A stretch of DNA of 37,892 bases. It comes from a virus. The stretch spans positions 1 to 37,892 of IMG/VR virus record IMGVR_UViG_3300030106_008175. One strand, given 5' to 3'. This document shows positions 1 through 8,347 of this stretch, piece after piece. Each line of letters opens with the position of its first letter. The stretch's first letter is position 1. The notes beneath the pieces are model-generated. The model made no database searches. It was not told the origin of the DNA and saw only the letters and a program-made list of their open reading frames with translations. The position numbers and the translations under genes were made by a program.

Positions 1-119
1 TCAACGTCCGCCGCACTCGGGAATTGCGGCTGTATCCTGCCCGTCCCGACGCAGCCGCTCGCAAGCAAGGCCAACGCCGGGATCGCCAGTAACGCCGGGG
101 GTTTCGATAGCATTCGCAT
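1..119 (-). CDS. Embedded Rz1-like outer-membrane spanin lipoprotein, partial
   Basis: A shifted frame inside the Rz-like gene starts with ATG at 119, preceded by AGGAG with seven bases of spacing. It encodes a short basic start (MRMLSK), a hydrophobic stretch and a lipobox-like LLASGC with the cysteine at residue 23. This is the pattern of a signal-peptidase-II lipoprotein. The mature part begins VGTGRIQPQFPS and leaves the window at base 1 with no stop codon. Rz1 o-spanins are short lipoproteins whose genes are often nested in or overlap Rz, so position, frame offset, ribosome site and lipobox all agree. The end cannot be seen here. Confidence 0.75.
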   Translation of the reverse strand, partial: MRMLSKPPALLAIPALALLASGCVGTGRIQPQFPSAADV

Positions 120-378
120 AATCTTGCTCCTGTTGCCGATTGGTGCGGTCGTTGGCCACGCGCTCGCCCGCCGCGCGCTCGCCCGCCCTGGTGCCCTTTT
201 CGAGCTGACCCACATTCGCTTCGAGCCGGTCGCGCTTCACCGCGCGGTCGACCTCCGAACAGTGCCACAGCGCCAAGGCAAGCAGGGCAGCAAGGACGAT
301 ACCGACCCGCAGCACCCAGGGGGCCAGTTTCGTGGCGAGACCTTCAGAGAGGCCGAGAGAGAGGAGGAAGCCGGTCAT
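1..378 (-). CDS. Rz-like inner-membrane spanin
   Basis: This is a 125-residue protein with one N-terminal membrane segment (about residues 16-36, rich in L, A and V) followed by a charged, heptad-like helical region (about 40-95). That is the architecture of Rz-type i-spanins, which span the periplasm and help disrupt the outer membrane at lysis. The start is chosen at 378 because GAGGG lies seven bases upstream; a longer in-frame version would run back through the hairpin at 401-416. The stop codon is exactly at the window edge. It is the last gene of the lysis cassette (endolysin, holin candidate), which fits. A second reading frame inside its 3' end encodes a lipoprotein, as expected for Rz/Rz1. 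The assignment rests on architecture and context; sequence similarity between spanins is usually low. Confidence 0.75.
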   Translation of the reverse strand: MTGFLLSLGLSEGLATKLAPWVLRVGIVLAALLALALWHCSEVDRAVKRDRLEANVGQLEKGTRAGERAAGERVANDRTNRQQEQDYANAIETPGVTGDPGVGLACERLRRDGQDTAAIPECGGR

Positions 379-400
379 GGGTTTTCCCTCAATGGAGGGC

Positions 401-416
401 GGGGGCCGAAGCCCCC
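401..416 (-). terminator. Stable hairpin between spanin and Gp49-like gene
   Basis: Six-base G+C arms (GGGGGC and GCCCCC on the minus strand) close a TTCG loop, giving the very stable C(UUCG)G tetraloop in RNA. It sits in the 43-bp gap after the Gp49-like gene and just before the spanin ribosome site. No T-run follows, so it could be a processing, stability or attenuation element rather than a full terminator. Confidence 0.4.
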
Positions 417-421
417 ACCGG

Positions 422-724
422 TTAGGCTGCGAGGCGTTCGCGCAGCAGATAGCCTTCCAGCGCCCAGATCTTGTTCCGCGCATTCTCGCGGGCGATCTTC
501 CGCCCGATCGCTTCGTCGAAATTGTCGGGCGAGGCAGCGGCGCTTTCGCCGGTTACGATATACCCATTGCGCAGCGTGAGCGCGCAGATGGTCATCGTCG
601 TGCCGGGGAAAACATGGTACTGTTCGGAGTTGATCGCGGCGTCGATCATCTCCGGGTTCAGGCGAGGCGCGTTGAGCCCCTTCGACTGAATTTCCTCTTC
701 GATCTGTTTCTCATTCTCGGTCAT
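422..724 (-). CDS. N4 Gp49 / Sf6 gene 66 family phage protein
   Basis: This 100-residue soluble protein matches, from memory, the N4 Gp49/Sf6 Gp66 family (PF13876). Family-like stretches are the FPGTTMTICALTL segment, the NGYIVTGES segment and the C-terminal block IGRKIARENARNKIWALEGYLL. The family is widespread in phages and its function is unknown. AAGGAAAG lies upstream of the ATG at 724. It sits inside the lysis cassette between the holin candidate and the spanin. No membrane segment or signal peptide is visible. The family call is fairly secure; a role in lysis would be a guess. Confidence 0.85.
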   Translation of the reverse strand: MTENEKQIEEEIQSKGLNAPRLNPEMIDAAINSEQYHVFPGTTMTICALTLRNGYIVTGESAAASPDNFDEAIGRKIARENARNKIWALEGYLLRERLAA

Positions 725-796
725 CGGTCTTTCCTTCCATCTATCCCGCAGAAGCGCGCGGGGCCGCTATCCGCTTCACGCGGAAACCAAAGAGGA

Positions 797-1063
797 TCAG
801 GGGCTTTCGTCCTGCGTATGCACGGGGTCGCTCGGCTTGCCGGTGGGCCGGGTCGCCATCAGGCTCGTTTTGTCCTTGGACCCCTGCGAGCTGCCGAAGT
901 GGAAGTTGACCACCGATCCGGCCCAGCCCAGCGCCACGCCCAGCAGCACCAGCGCAAGGTCTCGGTTGCCCTCGGGGATTTCCTGCCAGAACAGCAGCAG
1001 GATGATGATCGCCGCCAGCGCCATCACCACCCCGCCCACGATGTTGCGCGGAAGGTCGGTCAT
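797..1063 (-). CDS. Holin candidate, two membrane segments
   Basis: The 88-residue protein has two hydrophobic helices, at about residues 8-27 and 36-53, and a polar, charged C-terminal tail. That suits a class II-like holin or a holin-related membrane protein that lets endolysin reach the wall. Its start codon overlaps the endolysin stop by four bases (ATGA), so the two are co-translated. The next gene downstream is the Gp49-like protein and then the spanin pair. No specific holin family signature was recognised. The TM/coiled-coil protein upstream of the endolysin is an alternative holin or antiholin. Confidence 0.6.
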   Translation of the reverse strand: MTDLPRNIVGGVVMALAAIIILLLFWQEIPEGNRDLALVLLGVALGWAGSVVNFHFGSSQGSKDKTSLMATRPTGKPSDPVHTQDESP

Positions 1064-1854
1064 TGCCCACCCTCCCGCTCAAGCATCGCGTCGACCAGGC
1101 GGTTGAAGATCGCGCGGCGCTCCTCCAGCCCGATGGCGCCGCCGTTGATGCGCTTGGTCTCGTCTGCCACGCCCGGCGTATCGGCCAGACGGTTGACGTC
1201 GTTCTCCTCCCAGAACCACGCGGCGGCCATCACCCCGCCTTCGACCGTTCCGATCCACTGGACCGCCTCGTCCAGCGTCATGCCCATCGCCTTGGCGAAG
1301 GCTTCGTGGTTCGCGCGCCCGGTCAGCTGCGGCGGGCCGTTGCCCCGGAACCGCCAGCCATCCCCGCTCTCGGGCGGGCCGTTACCCATCCGGTTGGCAT
1401 AGACGTGATTGGCAATCTCCTGCGGCTTGCGCTCGATCGCACGCGCCAGCGCGTTGGGCCCACGAAACCGCGATGGCCACACTTCCGCCAACCGCTCCGC
1501 CGAGTAGTTCATGTTCTCACGCACGCCGACCTTGAAACCGCCCTCATGGGCCAGCGTGGTGACGAAGGCGGCAATCCGGCGGATCGTGTCGATTTCGAAC
1601 TTGGCGCAGGCTTCGCGGATCGGCTCGACCCATTGTTGCAGATCGCCCGCATCCGGCTTGGCAACGCGCAACAAGGCCGCGTCGATCATCGCGATCGGGC
1701 CGAGGCGATACACCACCGGTTCGGCTTCGCCCGTCGTTCGGGGGATCAATGCCGCATCGAGAGCGGCATGGATGATCGGGACCATCTTCTGTTCAAGGGC
1801 ACCGCCCGCCGCCTTGCGGGCAGCGGCGAACATCGGTTCGCGTGGATCGCTCAT
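1060..1854 (-). CDS. Endolysin, glycoside hydrolase family 19-like
   Basis: This 264-residue protein carries a GH19 chitinase/lysozyme-type domain in about residues 85-264. The catalytic-type Glu is in HEGGF (E103), and the conserved substrate-groove motif is NGPPQLTGR (about 171-179; family members usually read RGPIQLTG). Such phage enzymes cut the peptidoglycan sugar backbone. About 80 N-terminal residues of unknown role precede the domain and may help wall binding or regulation. No signal peptide is seen, so export through a holin is expected. The start at 1854 follows AGGAAAGGAAA. The stop overlaps the holin start, and the start overlaps the end of the upstream membrane protein. Confidence 0.9.
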   Translation of the reverse strand: MSDPREPMFAAARKAAGGALEQKMVPIIHAALDAALIPRTTGEAEPVVYRLGPIAMIDAALLRVAKPDAGDLQQWVEPIREACAKFEIDTIRRIAAFVTTLAHEGGFKVGVRENMNYSAERLAEVWPSRFRGPNALARAIERKPQEIANHVYANRMGNGPPESGDGWRFRGNGPPQLTGRANHEAFAKAMGMTLDEAVQWIGTVEGGVMAAAWFWEENDVNRLADTPGVADETKRINGGAIGLEERRAIFNRLVDAMLEREGGQ

Positions 1855-2276
1855 GGTTCGATTTCCTTTCCTGCCGACAGGCGCGCGGCCAGATTGGCCA
1901 GTTCGTCGGGCATGTCCTCGGGCACGGGGTAGGTTTCGTTGATCCGCGACAGCACCAGCCCCAGCGAAGCGCGGCGCGGGTTCATCACGATCAGGTCGTC
2001 CACCATGATGTGCGTCACCCCCACGGCGAGATTGAAGGCCCGGTCGAGCTGGCGAACGCTCTGTTCGACCGCAGCAAGCCGCCCCTCGGTCACTTCGCGC
2101 TGTTCCTTCTCGCGGCGGGCGAGCGAGTCTTCCCACTCTTTCAGCTGGGCGCTCTTCCTGTCGCTTCGCTCCCCGTGCCAGTTGAGCAACCAGGCGATCG
2201 CGCCGCCCAGCGCGGTCAGCACCGCGACGACGCCCGCGAAGATCCCGCCGACATCGCCAGCGCTCAAATTGTCCAT
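1851..2276 (-). CDS. Membrane/coiled-coil protein of lysis cassette
   Basis: This 141-residue protein has one N-terminal transmembrane helix (about residues 9-32) followed by a strongly charged helical segment (about 34-80, rich in E, R and K) likely to form a coiled coil. The C-terminal part is acidic. The family is not recognised. Position directly before the endolysin, with a four-base overlap, suggests a part in lysis, for example a holin partner, or a virion membrane protein. Two starts are plausible: ATG 2276 with GAGG upstream, or ATG 2315 with AAAGGG upstream, which would add 13 residues. I chose 2276. Confidence 0.6.
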   Translation of the reverse strand: MDNLSAGDVGGIFAGVVAVLTALGGAIAWLLNWHGERSDRKSAQLKEWEDSLARREKEQREVTEGRLAAVEQSVRQLDRAFNLAVGVTHIMVDDLIVMNPRRASLGLVLSRINETYPVPEDMPDELANLAARLSAGKEIEP

Positions 2277-2374
2277 TCGTGCGCCCCTCGTCGCTATCGT
2301 GATTGATCCGGCCATCATGCTGCCCTTTCGAATTGAGCTTGTGACTGGTGCCCGCTGCCGCTACCGAACCGGAA

Positions 2375-3094
2375 ATGGCGGGGGTCTTCGAAATTGTACT
2401 GGGGATGGGCGCGGCAATCGCGCTGCTCGCCTATGGCTTCGCCATTGGTCGCTACAAGGCATGGCCTTTCCGCCTTGTCAGCGCGCGGTTCCAGCGCACG
2501 CCGCCCGAGAACAGGCACCATCGCCCCCGCGCGGAACAGTTCGGTTTCTTTCAGCCCGAAGTGGATACCGTCATGCTGGGCGACAGCATGATCGAAGGTG
2601 GGCTTTGGGGCGACATCTTCCCCGGTCATCGGATTGCCAATCGCGGCGTCGGTGGCGACACCACCAGGCGCGTTCTGGACCGCCTCCATCAGATCGAACC
2701 GCTGAAGCCCAAGCGCGTATTCCTGCTGATCGGTCTCAACGATCTGGCGCGCAAGGTGCCGGTCGCCCAGATCTTGCGCAATTACGGCGAAATCGTCTCC
2801 CGTTTGCAGGCGATGCGCGCAGAAGTGATTATCCTGTCTGTAGTGCGCCCGCGCGACAATCCGCCCCTCGCCGCGCAGGTGATCCAGCTCAATGCCGAAC
2901 TGCGCAGGATCGCCAGCGAACACGACTGCACTTTCGTGGACATCGACGCCGCTTTGAGCGATGCCGACGGCATCCGCCGCCAGTACACCTATGACGGCAC
3001 GCATATCGGCGCACGCGGCTTTGTCGTGTTCCGTGACGTGATCGCTCCCCTGATCGAAGGTGAGCCCAATCCTGCGCTGGCCGCTGCGGGTTAG
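2375..3094 (+). CDS. Membrane-anchored SGNH/GDSL-type hydrolase (moron candidate)
   Basis: This 239-residue protein has an N-terminal membrane anchor (about residues 7-24) and an SGNH hydrolase domain. Block I is MLGDSM with nucleophile Ser71. A Gly-rich block (NRGVGGD, about 89-95) and GLND with Asn122 follow, and YDGTH supplies Asp207 and His210. These enzymes are esterases or O-acyl transferases/deacylases. Here the domain would sit at the membrane, probably periplasmic. It is the only plus-strand gene among the minus-strand virion and lysis genes, ending 11 bp from the tail-fibre stop, which is typical of a moron expressed from the prophage. A change to surface polysaccharide acylation is an inference. 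A GTG at 2348 is an alternative start with a weak ribosome site. Confidence 0.85.
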   Translation: MAGVFEIVLGMGAAIALLAYGFAIGRYKAWPFRLVSARFQRTPPENRHHRPRAEQFGFFQPEVDTVMLGDSMIEGGLWGDIFPGHRIANRGVGGDTTRRVLDRLHQIEPLKPKRVFLLIGLNDLARKVPVAQILRNYGEIVSRLQAMRAEVIILSVVRPRDNPPLAAQVIQLNAELRRIASEHDCTFVDIDAALSDADGIRRQYTYDGTHIGARGFVVFRDVIAPLIEGEPNPALAAAG

Positions 3095-3105
3095 CATCGC
3101 GTTCA

Positions 3106-5706
3106 TCATGCGTTCCCGTTGGAGAATGTGGTGCGGAAGTGCGCCCAGCGTTCCTCGCCGATCGCCCAGGTGACCGGGCCGGGACGCGGCGTATTGCGGA
3201 ACTGGTTGGCCAGCGGATGCAGGTTCGGGTAGATTTTCTTCTGCGGGCTCGCCGGGTTGGAGACCCCAACCTCAACCTGATCCATATCGTAAGCGTCGAT
3301 AATCCGGTGGTCGATTTGCAGCCCGGACGGCCCCACGAGGGAAACAGCAGGATAGGCGAGATAGTATGGGTCTCCGTGCCCGGTAACGAGCTGGTCCTGC
3401 ATTCCGCGCCCCGGATGCCGCACACTGCTGAATAGCGTGGACAGCCAAGGCCACATGCCAACATGCGCGGCATAGGTGGTGACGGCAGAGAGCGCCTTCA
3501 TATACCAGATTTCATCGAGCGTGCGCGTCTCGGCATCGAACCGATAGAGTGCGCGGACGTTGAAGATGTTGGCCACGCCGAGAAAATCTGTGAGCGTGTG
3601 ACTGGTCAGGATATCGAGCTGCTTGCCTGCCACCGGATCGGTCGAAGCGTCGGCCACCTCGTCGCCGTCGATACGGATGACGGGCGGCGCGTCGATATGG
3701 CAGCGATTGTGATCGTCGAAGCCGACAATGTTCCCGTCGATCGCGGTGAAGATGGCGCAGCCGGTTTGGCCGGAAATCAACGTCGCCTCGGCAACCGTGG
3801 TACACGCCAGTTCCTGGGTGCGGCGGGCGTCGTATGCCCCGGTGAAGTTCCAGCAGTCCGAAGTGGTGCCGCCCGCACCGTCTGCGAGGCCGGTAAACTT
3901 CTGCAACGGGAACGAAAAGCCCCGCGCGCTTTGCGGCGCGCCGCCCGGCAGGAACACGTTTTTCTGCGAAGCCGATGGCACCAGCAACAGGCCCGGCATC
4001 GGGTTGGTGATGATTGCCGCGCTCTCGCCACCGCTCGCCGTCGGCGCGAAGTCGGGCAGGGCACCGGCATACATCTGGACCTGCACTGTGATATCGGTCT
4101 GCGGCGCGAAGGAACCCGGGATCGCGTTGTCGATCGTGAGTTCGACATAGACCGTGGGCGTCGTCACCGTCGCCGGGTTCATTTTCAGGCGGGCGTAGTA
4201 CCACCCTAGCTGGCCGCGTATCGGCGTGCAGGGGAAGGTTTGGAACTCGGTCCCGATCGAGCCCTGCGCGCGAAAGAACGCGCGGCTGAACACTGCGGGG
4301 TCGCCATTGGCATCGAGACACCGCACCAGCGCCACGGCCGTGCCGCCCACGGGTAGCGACAAACCGGACGCTCTCTGCGTTTCGGAACTGTCTCCACTGT
4401 TGACGGTGAACGGGCCGAGCGACCACAGGTTGCTCGCGTGCGCCTCTCCGCCATTGAGGAAACATCCCGGCAATCGCTCCGCATCCGGCTGCGCGAACTC
4501 TCCACTCGCACCGGCGGGGCCGACCGCCCAGCTGACGGGCAGCTTCGCCTGCGATCCGTTGGTATCGAGATCGAGCTTGAACGAAGTCGCGCCTGCGGGG
4601 ATCGTCTTTTCGACCACCCAAAAGCGCCCGCGTTCCTCGAAATTGTAAGTGGTCGTGCCCAACGTGACCGTGCTGGTCGCGCTGTTGAAATTGCCATCCT
4701 TGGGCTCGACGAAGCAGAAAAATTCCTCGCCCGGCACCAGCGCGGTGACGCGGCCGGAACTGTCGAACCGCAAATCGTTGCCTGCGCCCGCCGTGATCGT
4801 CACGATCTGGTCGACGCCCAGCACCGCTTCGCTCGCGGTCATCCCGTGCGGCACGATGCCGCCGATTATGCCATAGCGATTGCGGATACCGGGGAAGCCC
4901 GTGTATTCGCCCAGGTTGCCCAGCAGGACGCTCAGCAGGCTTTGGTCGATCAGCGTAACGCCCTGGTCGACCGCAACGTCGCTGTCGTTCAGGTAATAGG
5001 CCAGGCCATTGCCCTTGACCCAAAATCCCTCGCCGTCGCTGGTCGCCGCAATGCCCGCCGCCGTGTCGCTGTAGATGCCGCCCGCCAGCAGCGCCGCTGC
5101 CGCTGCGGAGAGGACTTCGGCCCTGACGGCGGCGATCTCGTCCTTGGTGCCCGCGACCTCTTCGGCAGTCGCGTCGATCGCTGCCTTTGCAGCGAGGACC
5201 AGCCCCAGCGCCGTGGACGCCTGCGCCGCCGAATCCGCCGCCAATGCCGGATCGTTGTCGAAGCCCACGATTTGGCCGCCCACCACCCCCAGCGCCTGAC
5301 CGGCGGTGATCGCGCCGAAATCGTACACCGTCGCTCCGCGCGCGAACTTCGGCGCGCGGGCAATGTCGTCGTCCTGCTCCTGCTGCTGCATCTGGGTGCG
5401 ATCCAGCTCGTCTTCGAGAGATGCAGCGCGCAAATCTTCGCCGGATGGGATGCGGTAATCCTGCCCGCGCGCGGTAGAGCGCCGATACGCGATCACGGCA
5501 CCATTCACCCAGTAGGGCGCAATGGGCACGATCTGCTGAGCGGGATAGATACCCGACACAGCGTAGTGCGTGCCCTGAATCTGCACGACGCCATCGGCCT
5601 CGACGATCAGGTCGGCGGGCCTGCGAAGCTGGAATTCGAGAGTGCGCGGCGTGCCGAGCCCGTCTGCCACGAATTGACCGGAAGTCGGATTTGTGGTCAG
5701 CGTCAT
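3106..5706 (-). CDS. Tail fibre / receptor-binding protein
   Basis: The protein has about 866 residues. Residues 1-125 resemble the N-terminal virion-attachment region of podovirus tail fibres (short beta-rich repeats with a 'THYAVSG' element, then a Gln-rich helix). Residues 140-210 are Ala-rich and helical, probably a trimeric stalk. The rest is beta-rich and Gly/Thr/Asn-rich, as expected for a receptor-binding or glycan-degrading head, though no catalytic motif is recognised. It lies between the internal virion proteins and the lysis genes, as in T7. ATG 5706 is used; an in-frame TTG at 5712 is less likely. An operator-like repeat and possible promoter sit just upstream (5759-5801), so it may be transcribed separately. 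Confidence 0.75.
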   Translation of the reverse strand: MTLTTNPTSGQFVADGLGTPRTLEFQLRRPADLIVEADGVVQIQGTHYAVSGIYPAQQIVPIAPYWVNGAVIAYRRSTARGQDYRIPSGEDLRAASLEDELDRTQMQQQEQDDDIARAPKFARGATVYDFGAITAGQALGVVGGQIVGFDNDPALAADSAAQASTALGLVLAAKAAIDATAEEVAGTKDEIAAVRAEVLSAAAAALLAGGIYSDTAAGIAATSDGEGFWVKGNGLAYYLNDSDVAVDQGVTLIDQSLLSVLLGNLGEYTGFPGIRNRYGIIGGIVPHGMTASEAVLGVDQIVTITAGAGNDLRFDSSGRVTALVPGEEFFCFVEPKDGNFNSATSTVTLGTTTYNFEERGRFWVVEKTIPAGATSFKLDLDTNGSQAKLPVSWAVGPAGASGEFAQPDAERLPGCFLNGGEAHASNLWSLGPFTVNSGDSSETQRASGLSLPVGGTAVALVRCLDANGDPAVFSRAFFRAQGSIGTEFQTFPCTPIRGQLGWYYARLKMNPATVTTPTVYVELTIDNAIPGSFAPQTDITVQVQMYAGALPDFAPTASGGESAAIITNPMPGLLLVPSASQKNVFLPGGAPQSARGFSFPLQKFTGLADGAGGTTSDCWNFTGAYDARRTQELACTTVAEATLISGQTGCAIFTAIDGNIVGFDDHNRCHIDAPPVIRIDGDEVADASTDPVAGKQLDILTSHTLTDFLGVANIFNVRALYRFDAETRTLDEIWYMKALSAVTTYAAHVGMWPWLSTLFSSVRHPGRGMQDQLVTGHGDPYYLAYPAVSLVGPSGLQIDHRIIDAYDMDQVEVGVSNPASPQKKIYPNLHPLANQFRNTPRPGPVTWAIGEERWAHFRTTFSNGNA

Positions 5707-5758
5707 TCTCAAACCCCATTGGCTGTGTAGAACCGGGGCACCGGAAGAAAGCGCCTTT

Positions 5759-5801
5759 CTAACTCACGGTTAGTTTATGCTGGGTTTGAAGGCAAGCCCA
5801 A
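5759..5801 (-). promoter_or_regulatory. Operator-like TAAC-N5-GTTA repeat and weak promoter before tail fibre
   Basis: CTAAC-TCACG-GTTAG at 5759-5773 is a 15-bp inverted repeat matching the other sites in this window. On the minus strand a weak TTGGGC-N18-TAAACT promoter (5801 to 5772) is possible, with the operator overlapping the -10 side. The gap between the internal protein and the tail fibre (5707-5815) holds nothing else evident. Confidence 0.5.
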
Positions 5802-5815
5802 GGAAGAACGCGCCG

Positions 5816-8212
5816 TTATTGGCCCGTCGCGTTCTCCAAATCGGGCGCGCGCCAGTCGAGGCCGCTGCCGGGCGGGGCGAAATACTCGGTCCCTTCGTTC
5901 TCCGCGCGGGTCATCCTGCGGCGGAATGCGTCATCGGCCTTGGGGTCCACCAGCTCGCGGATATTGTCGCTCACCAGGCGTTCCCACGCCAGGCGGGTCA
6001 TCCACAGGTTGCGTCCCGGCACTTCGCGTTCCAGCGTCGTCGCCGTATCCTTGATGAACTGGGTTTCTTCGCCGCGCGCAGCCTTCATCGCGTTACCGGC
6101 CGTCGCGTCCCACAGGTTCGGAATCGCCTGCCCCAGCAGCGGTCCCGCCAGGGTGGCGACCAGACCGCCGCCATAGCTGTTTTCGCTGTTGTACAGCAGG
6201 TCGCCGAACAGGCCGAGCCCGCCCGACTGCACCACCGCCTTGATCGCGAATTCGGGAGTGTTCATCGGCTGCGGATCTTTGCCTGCCGCCAGCATCTTGA
6301 GCTGCGCGGAAAGCGCGCCCAGCGCGGTCATCGTCAGGCCGAACCCGATCGCGTAGCGCGCCTTGTTCCACGCGCCCGGCTGATCGAGCATCCGCCGCCC
6401 ATGCAGGTTCCACATCGCCATGGGGAAGCTCTTGAACAGCAGCGTGCTGCGCATGATTTCGCCCATCAGCGTGCCCGGCTTCATGTAGGAATTCATCTGC
6501 ACGCGGGTGCGGATGTCGGGCATGATGATCGCGTAATCGGTTTCGCGCAGCACCATTTCCAGCATCCGGTCGCCCGCTCGGCCTGCATCGGTCGGCATGA
6601 TCCAGTCCGCCCCGCGCTCCTGCCGCACCGGCGTGGCACGATAGGCGTCCCAGTCCGCTTCGCCGATGCCGTTGTTCCGCATCACCCGCTGAATTCCCGG
6701 CTCCAGCTCGCCGAAGGCGCGTCCGCGCATTTCGGTCAAATGGCTGAGGAACTGCATTCCGAACGCCCACTGGCCGTTGCGGGTGTGACGGGCGAGGCCT
6801 TGCCCCCGGATCACCGCGTCGGCCAGCCTGCGCGAAATCTCGCCGGTCAATTCCTCCCCGGTGTAGCGTGCGGCGCTGCTGGAAAGGCCGATCCAGTCAT
6901 CGGTGACCAGGCCTAGCCGCACCGCCAGCGCGCGATCTTCGCCGCTCGCCCACAGGTTCATGTAACGGCCCATGGTCTTCATCACGGGCAGGTCGTTGTA
7001 TCCCGCCGTGATCAGCAAGGTGCCGTAATCGTTCACGGCGGAAAGCATGGCGCTGCCCAGCTTCGCCGCGACCTGCTGACTGCGCAGCGCGGAAAAGCCC
7101 AGCGCAAGGCGTTCGTCGCCCGCGATCTTGTTGCCCCCGGTCAACTCGTCGTAGGTCGCCTGCATCCGATCGAGCGTGCCGACGATCTTCTGTCGGTCCC
7201 GCTTGGCCCCGTCCATCCCGGCGCTCTTCTCGATCCAGTCCTTCTGATATCGGATCGTGGCGGCGGGGTTCGGCCCCATTTCCTCCATCAGCGCGGTGTC
7301 ACGGGCCATGCGTTGCAGGTGGCCGGAAATGATGTCGTAGATCGAATCGCCCGCACCGAAGGCGCGCTGGTACGTCATCCAGTCGTCGAAATTGGCGAAG
7401 TGGATCACGCGCGGGTCGCGCCCGCGATTGGCCAGCGCCCCGGCAAATTGCGCACCGGGCTTCGTCTTGCTGGCTCCATCGCTGCGGATGGTCTCGTAGG
7501 CTGCGCGCAAAATCTCTTCCTTGCGCAGCCCGGTGGCATATTCGCCCGTTTCGGTGTCGCGCACGCGCGCATTCTCGATCGAGGGATGCGCGCGCCACTG
7601 GTCGAAAGGCACGGCGCGCACCGCCTCGCTGTCGTGGCGCTGCGGCAGGCCGTAACTGTCCAGCTTGCCGATCGCGCCGCCCGCCGCGTTGAACCGCTGG
7701 CGCGCGGTCTCGAACACGGTCTGGATCGAATCGGCCATTTCGCGCGCGTTGAGGTCGCCGGTCTTTTCGCCGAACAGCTCGCGCCCCACATTCTCCAGAT
7801 CGCTCTTGTGGCGCACTTCGCCCACCAGGTTGCGGCGGTGCTTGCGCAGCAGGTCGTCCAGTGTGGAGAAATAGCGGCCCCGGATGGCGTCGATCTTCTT
7901 GTCGAGCATTTCCAGCCACACCCGCGCCGCTTCGCCATCCAGCGGGCCATCTGCCGCCGCCATGCGCTGCGCATCGAGCCAGCGTCCCTGTGCCTGCATC
8001 TGGAGAAGGGCACGGCGCTTCTTCAGCAGGCTGTCGCGCTCCAGCATCTTCAATGCGGTTTCGGTCGCCTGCGCTTCGGCCACCGGGCGGCTCATGCCTT
8101 CGCGCTCGTACTGCTCGCGCAGCTGGTCGTACCGGCGCTGCAATTCGGCGGCGCGCTCGGGCGGAACCTTGTTCTGCGCGATCAGGTCGGGGATGCAGAC
8201 ACCTAGCGACAT
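5816..8212 (-). CDS. Large internal virion / ejection protein
   Basis: The protein has 798 residues. The N-terminal third is strongly helical and charged (Arg/Glu/Gln rich, about residues 15-150). The C-terminal half contains amphipathic and hydrophobic stretches (for example about 610-640 and 665-700) that could insert into membrane. No enzymatic motif was recognised. Its place between the transglycosylase-bearing virion protein and the tail fibre corresponds to the C-terminal portion of T7 gp16, which forms the ejection channel with gp14 and gp15. I infer that the gp16 function is divided between two genes here. The start at 8212 follows GGGAG at about eleven bases. A terminator lies just upstream (8243-8267), separating it from the previous gene. 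Confidence 0.65.
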   Translation of the reverse strand: MSLGVCIPDLIAQNKVPPERAAELQRRYDQLREQYEREGMSRPVAEAQATETALKMLERDSLLKKRRALLQMQAQGRWLDAQRMAAADGPLDGEAARVWLEMLDKKIDAIRGRYFSTLDDLLRKHRRNLVGEVRHKSDLENVGRELFGEKTGDLNAREMADSIQTVFETARQRFNAAGGAIGKLDSYGLPQRHDSEAVRAVPFDQWRAHPSIENARVRDTETGEYATGLRKEEILRAAYETIRSDGASKTKPGAQFAGALANRGRDPRVIHFANFDDWMTYQRAFGAGDSIYDIISGHLQRMARDTALMEEMGPNPAATIRYQKDWIEKSAGMDGAKRDRQKIVGTLDRMQATYDELTGGNKIAGDERLALGFSALRSQQVAAKLGSAMLSAVNDYGTLLITAGYNDLPVMKTMGRYMNLWASGEDRALAVRLGLVTDDWIGLSSSAARYTGEELTGEISRRLADAVIRGQGLARHTRNGQWAFGMQFLSHLTEMRGRAFGELEPGIQRVMRNNGIGEADWDAYRATPVRQERGADWIMPTDAGRAGDRMLEMVLRETDYAIIMPDIRTRVQMNSYMKPGTLMGEIMRSTLLFKSFPMAMWNLHGRRMLDQPGAWNKARYAIGFGLTMTALGALSAQLKMLAAGKDPQPMNTPEFAIKAVVQSGGLGLFGDLLYNSENSYGGGLVATLAGPLLGQAIPNLWDATAGNAMKAARGEETQFIKDTATTLEREVPGRNLWMTRLAWERLVSDNIRELVDPKADDAFRRRMTRAENEGTEYFAPPGSGLDWRAPDLENATGQ

Positions 8213-8242
8213 GTTAAGATTTGCTCCCTCATTTGAGGTCGA

Positions 8243-8267
8243 GAAAATTAAACGGGCCAACGGCCCG
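8243..8267 (-). terminator. Rho-independent terminator between two internal virion protein genes
   Basis: On the minus strand CGGGCC-GTT-GGCCCG is followed by TTTAATTTTC, a classic intrinsic terminator. It lies in the 135-bp gap after the transglycosylase-bearing gene and before the 798-residue protein. A second hairpin with seven-base arms (GTCGCGC/GCGCGAC, 8309-8326) lies just upstream in the transcript. Confidence 0.8.
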
Positions 8268-8308
8268 CAAGGGCGACCGCCCGCCCGAGCTTATGCGAGG
8301 AAAGCCAA

Positions 8309-8326
8309 GTCGCGCGGATGCGCGAC
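8309..8326 (-). other. Short perfect hairpin in virion-gene gap
   Basis: Arms GTCGCGC and GCGCGAC enclose a four-base loop. It lies between the end of the transglycosylase-bearing gene and the terminator at 8243-8267. It may help transcript stability or termination. Confidence 0.4.
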
Positions 8327-8347
8327 GCCCGGCGCTTGAGGGCGCAA

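Noticed and set aside
4438-5730. Long open frame antisense to the tail fibre gene (430 codons)
   Set aside because: Its opposite frame encodes a convincing tail-fibre protein in operon order; the antisense frame has Arg/Ala-rich shadow composition typical of high-G+C DNA.
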